Shown here: positions 60,043 to 64,000 of the stretch, one piece after another | Position numbering within the stretch: the first letter of the stretch is position 1 | Layout: each line of letters opens with the position of its first letter | Assembly: GCA_038040385.1 (NCBI GenBank) | Contig: JBBPII010000013.1 | Coordinates: 1 to 64,000, forward strand | Reading direction: 5' to 3' | Origin: Gilichinskyi gelida | GTDB lineage: Bacteria > Acidobacteriota > Thermoanaerobaculia > Gp7-AA8 | Length of the DNA: 64,000 bases | Made by a program: the position numbers and the translations under genes | The notes under the pieces: generated by a model | The model's database searches: none | Told to the model about the DNA's origin: nothing | The model's input: the letters and a program-made list of their open reading frames with translations, nothing else

Positions 60043-61059
60043 ATGCGCTACGCGTTGGCACTCGCTGCCGTCCTTTTCGCCGCCGCCGCCGTGCACGCCC
60101 AGGTGCCGAAGGAGTCGGAGGCGGACTTCGTGGTCAAGGACTTCCGCTTCCGCAGCGGCGAGACGCTGCCCGAGGTGCCGATTCATTACGCGACGATCGG
60201 GACGCTGCGGCGGACGGAGCGCGGCACCAACGCGGTGCTCGTCCTGCACGGGACCGGCGGATCGCTGCGGCAGTTCCTCAACGACCGCTTCGCCGGCGTG
60301 CTCTTCGCGCCCGGCGGGCTGCTCGACGCCAGCCGCTTCTTCATCGTCATCCCCGACAATGTCGGTCACGGCAGATCGAGCAAGCCGAGCGACGGCCTCC
60401 GCGCCAAGTTCCCGCACTACGACTACGACGACATGGTCGAGCTCCAGCATCGCCTCCTCACCGAGGCCCTCGGCGTCGATCATCTGTTCATGGTCATCGG
60501 GACGTCGATGGGCGGGATGCAGAGCTGGATGTGGGGCGAGCGCTGGCCGGACATGATGGACACCCTCGTGCCGCTGGCCAGCCTCCCCGCGCCGATCGCC
60601 GGCCGCAATCGCGTCTGGCGAAAGATGATGATCGACGACCTTCGCGACGGCCAGCTCGTGCCCGCCATCCAGATCCTGCTTCTCGTCGGCAGCAGTCCGC
60701 TGCAATGGCAGAAAGCGGCGCCGGCGCGCGACGACGCCGACCGCTGGCTCGCCGAGCAGATGAAGAGCCGCGCCGCCTCCACCGACGCCGACGATCTCCT
60801 CTACGCCATGGAAGCCTCGCGCAACTACGACCCGTCGCCGCAGCTCGAGCGCATCACCGCGCCGCTGCTGGCCATCAACTCCGCCGACGACTTCATCAAC
60901 CCGCCGGAGCTGGGGATCATGGAGACGGCCATCAAGCGCGTGAAGCGCGGCCGCTACGTGCTGCTGCCGGTCAGCGACGCCACGCGCGGCCACGGCACGC
61001 ATACCTGGGCGGCGGTGTGGGAGGGAACCTTGAGGGAGTTTCTGGAGAAACGCAGATGA
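60043..61059 (+). CDS. Secreted alpha/beta hydrolase (homoserine O-acetyltransferase-like)
   Basis: 338 residues with signal peptide (LAAVLFAAAAVHAQ). Nucleophile elbow GTSMGGMQSW with Ser near 155, NAVLVLHGTGGSLRQF as oxyanion region, and a final GHGTHTW histidine; Asp in INSADDF. Sequence style follows MetX-like hydrolases, but export argues against methionine synthesis and for an esterase role. Its stop overlaps the thioesterase start (ATGA). Confidence 0.85.
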   Translation: MRYALALAAVLFAAAAVHAQVPKESEADFVVKDFRFRSGETLPEVPIHYATIGTLRRTERGTNAVLVLHGTGGSLRQFLNDRFAGVLFAPGGLLDASRFFIVIPDNVGHGRSSKPSDGLRAKFPHYDYDDMVELQHRLLTEALGVDHLFMVIGTSMGGMQSWMWGERWPDMMDTLVPLASLPAPIAGRNRVWRKMMIDDLRDGQLVPAIQILLLVGSSPLQWQKAAPARDDADRWLAEQMKSRAASTDADDLLYAMEASRNYDPSPQLERITAPLLAINSADDFINPPELGIMETAIKRVKRGRYVLLPVSDATRGHGTHTWAAVWEGTLREFLEKRR

Positions 61060-61508
61060 GTCTGATGGAAGAAGTGGGAACGGGCCTCGATGGTCTCTCG
61101 CAACTCCGGGCGCTGATCGCCGCCGGGCGGCGGCCGGGGATCGCGGTCTCGCTGCAGTTCAACCTGGTGGAAGTGGAGGACGGACGCGCGGTGTTCGCCG
61201 GCACGCCGGGAGACCACGCCTACAACCCCATCGGCAGCGTGCATGGCGGCTACGCGGCGACGCTGCTCGATTCCGCCTGCGGCTGCGCCGTGCACACCCG
61301 CCTCACCGCCACGCAGGCCTACACAACGCTCGAATTGAAGGTCGCGTACCACAAGCCCATCACGCGGGACACCGGGCCACTCCGCGCGGAAGGACGCATC
61401 GTCTCCATGGGTCGCCGCGCCGCCTTCGCCGAGGCGACGCTGGTCGACGCGGAGGGACGGCTGTATGCGTCCGCCACGTCGACGCTGCTGGTGATCGATC
61501 GGCGGTAG
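61056..61508 (+). CDS. PaaI-type hotdog thioesterase
   Basis: 150 residues. Hotdog fold with NPIGSVHGGYAATLLDSACG (the HGG motif near 72 and Asp near 80) and ELKVAYHKPITRDTG. PaaI/YdiI-type enzymes hydrolyse aryl- or acyl-CoA esters. Co-translated with the hydrolase upstream. Confidence 0.88.
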   Translation: MSLMEEVGTGLDGLSQLRALIAAGRRPGIAVSLQFNLVEVEDGRAVFAGTPGDHAYNPIGSVHGGYAATLLDSACGCAVHTRLTATQAYTTLELKVAYHKPITRDTGPLRAEGRIVSMGRRAAFAEATLVDAEGRLYASATSTLLVIDRR

Positions 61509-61697
61509 AGTGCGATCTGGCGGGGACGCCCGATTGGTCCGGTCTGGATCCGTCTAGTTGCGAAGGCCAGGCGACTTGTGGCTGCTGCACTCCACATACC
61601 ACTGCGGTCTACAGATCGTGGAATCCGCTGGGTTCAGCTCTCTCTTGCTTGGATCGATCGCATCCTATTCGACCGGCAATGCGATGATATGAAATGA
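61509..61697. other. 189-bp gap, no gene seen
   Basis: Lower GC than the flanks, and probably contains the promoter of the following TIR gene (for example ATGATATGAAATG just upstream of the start). It is also the left boundary of an accessory pair of genes. Confidence 0.4.
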
Positions 61698-62936
61698 ATG
61701 ATCAAGATCGACTTTGACGAACCCGACCTGGATTCCTTGATTCAGCAAACCGTTCAGCAGCACATTGCCAGCGCCGTGGCTGCGGTGATTTGTCCGGTGC
61801 ACGGCACACGCCTCGAGAGCGTACACATCGCTGGCGAGGTACCCGATCTGCAGATTCAGATGAAAGGGTGCTGCGACGAAATCCTTTCCTTGGCGAATCG
61901 CGCGCTTGGTGCGTCCGAAGACGGGATGTCGAGCGAACAGGAGGACGACACTGACATGCCGGCTGAGACTGATCGGTCTCTTCGAACATTCATTTGCCAC
62001 GCTTCGGAGGACAAGGAACTCGCGAGTCGTCTTGCGAACGACTTACATGCGGCCGGCATAGATACCTTCTTTGCGGAATGGGAAATTAAAGCCGGCGACA
62101 GCCTTCGGCGCAAGATCGACGAAGGAATCGAGTCGTGTACACATTTCATCGTCTTGTTGACGCCGAGGAGTCGAGAGAAGCCGTGGGTGAACGCCGAAAT
62201 TGATGCCGCCTTTGTGAGAAAGGTTGGCGGACAGTCAATTCTGATTCCACTTCGCCACCAGCTCGGAGTGGATCGCCTGCCTCCTTTGCTGGCGGCTCTA
62301 CTTTCACCAGAGATTCGCGAGTACGAGGAAGACGTCAAAGAGCTCATCAACGATATTCGAGGACTGACGCGGAAACCGCCCGTGGCTTCGGTTGCGAAAC
62401 AAAGTACGCCGTCATGGGGGCCGAACCTCGCCCTTAGTCCTCTGGCCGCCCAACTCGCCGAGCTCTTCGCGCAGCGGTCGGAACACGGCCGCGCGTGGGA
62501 CCCACAGTTTGGAGTCGAAGAGATGAAGGAAGCGACGGCGGCGTCTGACAACGATTTGATCGACGCCATTAGTGAACTCGAGGATCTCGGTTGGGTTGAG
62601 CCGCAACGGGTTATGGGCGCAGCACCTTACGGCTATCAATTCGCCACGCCGACAGATGGCCTGTTTGAGCATGTCGACTTGAATGTCATGGGCTGGGATC
62701 CCGCTCAAGACGCGCTACGTGTGGCGGCAGAGGTCGTGAATAGCAGTGAGCGCGGCCTTCAAGCTCACGAACTCGTCGAGCGGCTGGGGTGGAATCCGCG
62801 ACGACTAAATCCAGCGCTCAGCTACCTCGTGTCTCGCGACCTTGTCCTCTCGAGCCAAGTGAACGATCCTGTTTTCGTTACGCACTACATCGCAGAAACA
62901 CCGAAGACACGGCGGTTCGCGCGCAATGCAAACTAA
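61698..62936 (+). CDS. TIR-domain protein with C-terminal winged-helix-like region
   Basis: 412 residues. N-terminal ~90 residues include CPVHG and KGCCDE, a possible small metal or nucleic-acid-binding unit. The TIR domain is ~96-230: RTFICHASEDKELASRL, IDTFFAEWEIKAGDSLRRKI, LLTPRSREKPWVNAEID with Trp163/Glu167 in the catalytic-Glu position. From ~245 on come two helix-turn-helix-type units (DNDLIDAISELEDLGWVEPQ; RGLQAHELVERLGWNPRRLN). A defence or stress NADase with a built-in regulator is the likely role. The start at 61698 is one of two close ATGs. Confidence 0.82.
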   Translation: MIKIDFDEPDLDSLIQQTVQQHIASAVAAVICPVHGTRLESVHIAGEVPDLQIQMKGCCDEILSLANRALGASEDGMSSEQEDDTDMPAETDRSLRTFICHASEDKELASRLANDLHAAGIDTFFAEWEIKAGDSLRRKIDEGIESCTHFIVLLTPRSREKPWVNAEIDAAFVRKVGGQSILIPLRHQLGVDRLPPLLAALLSPEIREYEEDVKELINDIRGLTRKPPVASVAKQSTPSWGPNLALSPLAAQLAELFAQRSEHGRAWDPQFGVEEMKEATAASDNDLIDAISELEDLGWVEPQRVMGAAPYGYQFATPTDGLFEHVDLNVMGWDPAQDALRVAAEVVNSSERGLQAHELVERLGWNPRRLNPALSYLVSRDLVLSSQVNDPVFVTHYIAETPKTRRFARNAN

Positions 62937-63006
62937 TGAACCTTCCACGACGACGCCACTCGCGGACACGACACGCAGTATGGAGAGTTCCTGGAGAGGT
63001 AAAGCA

Positions 63007-63234
63007 ATGCTCACGAAGCTCGTACGCATCGGCGATGACCTGGCGGTCGTTCTCGATAGGACGCTGCTCGAAGTGCTCGGCCTCGATGAGAGTTCGGAAG
63101 TCGAGCTTTTCACGAACGGAAAGGTCGTGGCCGCGATCCCCCACGATCCCGCGAAACATCGAGACGTGATGCAACTCGTCACCGAGCTCGATCATCAATA
63201 TGGCGGCGTGTTCAGGCGGCTCGCAGCTTCCTAG
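63007..63234 (+). CDS. AbrB/MazE-type DNA-binding antitoxin, without toxin partner
   Basis: 75 residues from ATG 63007, with GGAGAGG about 8 bp upstream; longer in-frame starts lack a site and would overlap the TIR gene. LTKLVRIGDDLAVVLDRTLLEVLGLDESSEVELFTNGK is the swapped-hairpin AbrB/SpoVT fold. No MazF/VapC-like toxin gene follows (next is an ABC-F gene on the other strand). It may instead regulate the TIR gene 70 bp upstream. Confidence 0.82.
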   Translation: MLTKLVRIGDDLAVVLDRTLLEVLGLDESSEVELFTNGKVVAAIPHDPAKHRDVMQLVTELDHQYGGVFRRLAAS

Positions 63235-63239
63235 GTGTG

Positions 63240-63302
63240 GCCCGTAGAACGCGATCGGGCGGTGACGCCCGATCGGTGCGGGCGGGACGCCCGCACTCCG
63301 TC
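63240..63302. terminator. Two hairpins between convergent genes
   Basis: GATCGGGCGGTGACGCCCGATC and GTGCGGGCGGGACGCCCGCAC type inverted repeats, no long T tract. Likely serve both directions as terminator or are another dispersed palindrome. Confidence 0.5.
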
Positions 63303-63304
63303 CG

Positions 63305-64000
<696 letters not shown>

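Noticed and set aside
63007..63304. A MazF/VapC toxin gene next to the AbrB antitoxin
   Set aside because: No suitable frame on either strand before the ABC-F gene.

Overview
The window looks like a chromosomal stretch of a GC-rich soil-type bacterium, most likely Acidobacteriota or a neighbouring uncultured phylum. The signs are the base composition, many predicted secreted carboxypeptidase-regulatory-like, NHL, DUF885, DUF5694 and NTF2-like proteins, and three families of palindromic dispersed repeats between genes. Phylum placement is an inference; there is no rRNA or marker gene here to settle it.

Left part (1-20093). After a cut beta-propeller gene and a GDT1-family transporter come tRNA-Lys(TTT) and tRNA-Glu(TTC). 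The 3' part of tRNA-Glu, from the anticodon loop to CCA, recurs downstream: exactly (45-46 nt) at 15872 and 20048, as a 21-nt exact piece at 7303, and as a decayed copy at 1138. These copies divide the next 19 kb into three consecutive cassettes, none with an integrase. Cassette I (about 965-7323) holds a compact divergent module: FxsC-type TIR-like protein plus ParA-like ATPase on one side, TIR protein plus STALD/SLOG sensor plus small membrane protein on the other. This is the best candidate here for an undescribed (probably anti-phage) system. Cassette II (7324-15916) holds an exopolysaccharide operon (TPR/beta-barrel exporter, GT2 synthase, GH26 hydrolase), a GGDEF-EAL protein and a repetitive surface protein. 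Cassette III (15917-20093) holds three glycosyltransferases and a methyltransferase in overlapping order.

Middle part (20094-37500). Mostly household and secreted functions: a beta-helix protein, PAP2 phosphatase, DUF5694 protein, M19 dipeptidase, a double-hotdog thioesterase, a di-heme oxidoreductase and a broken paralogue of it, an unusual cytochrome P450, a VWA protein, a DUF885 peptidase, and a lipoprotein cysteine protease. The thioesterase is preceded by a branched-chain-amino-acid type leader peptide and an intrinsic terminator, i.e. an apparent transcription attenuator on an unexpected gene.

Right part (37500-64000). Accessory patches alternate with ordinary genes. A HEPN/Abi_C gene sits beside a decayed integron-integrase-like recombinase and interrupts a propeller gene. 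A class III cyclase-like protein with a small partner, a PD-(D/E)XK-like nuclease with a partner, and a TIR-winged-helix protein followed by an AbrB-type antitoxin look like further defence loci. Between them lie a flavin amine oxidase, two serine hydrolases, an LRR protein, NTF2-like, transglutaminase-like and NHL proteins, a membrane-anchored sigma-region-2 protein, hydrolase and thioesterase genes and, at the edge, an ABC-F protein. Several genes are visibly broken (amidase, GGDEF receptor, propeller, di-heme paralogue), so this is a region of high turnover.
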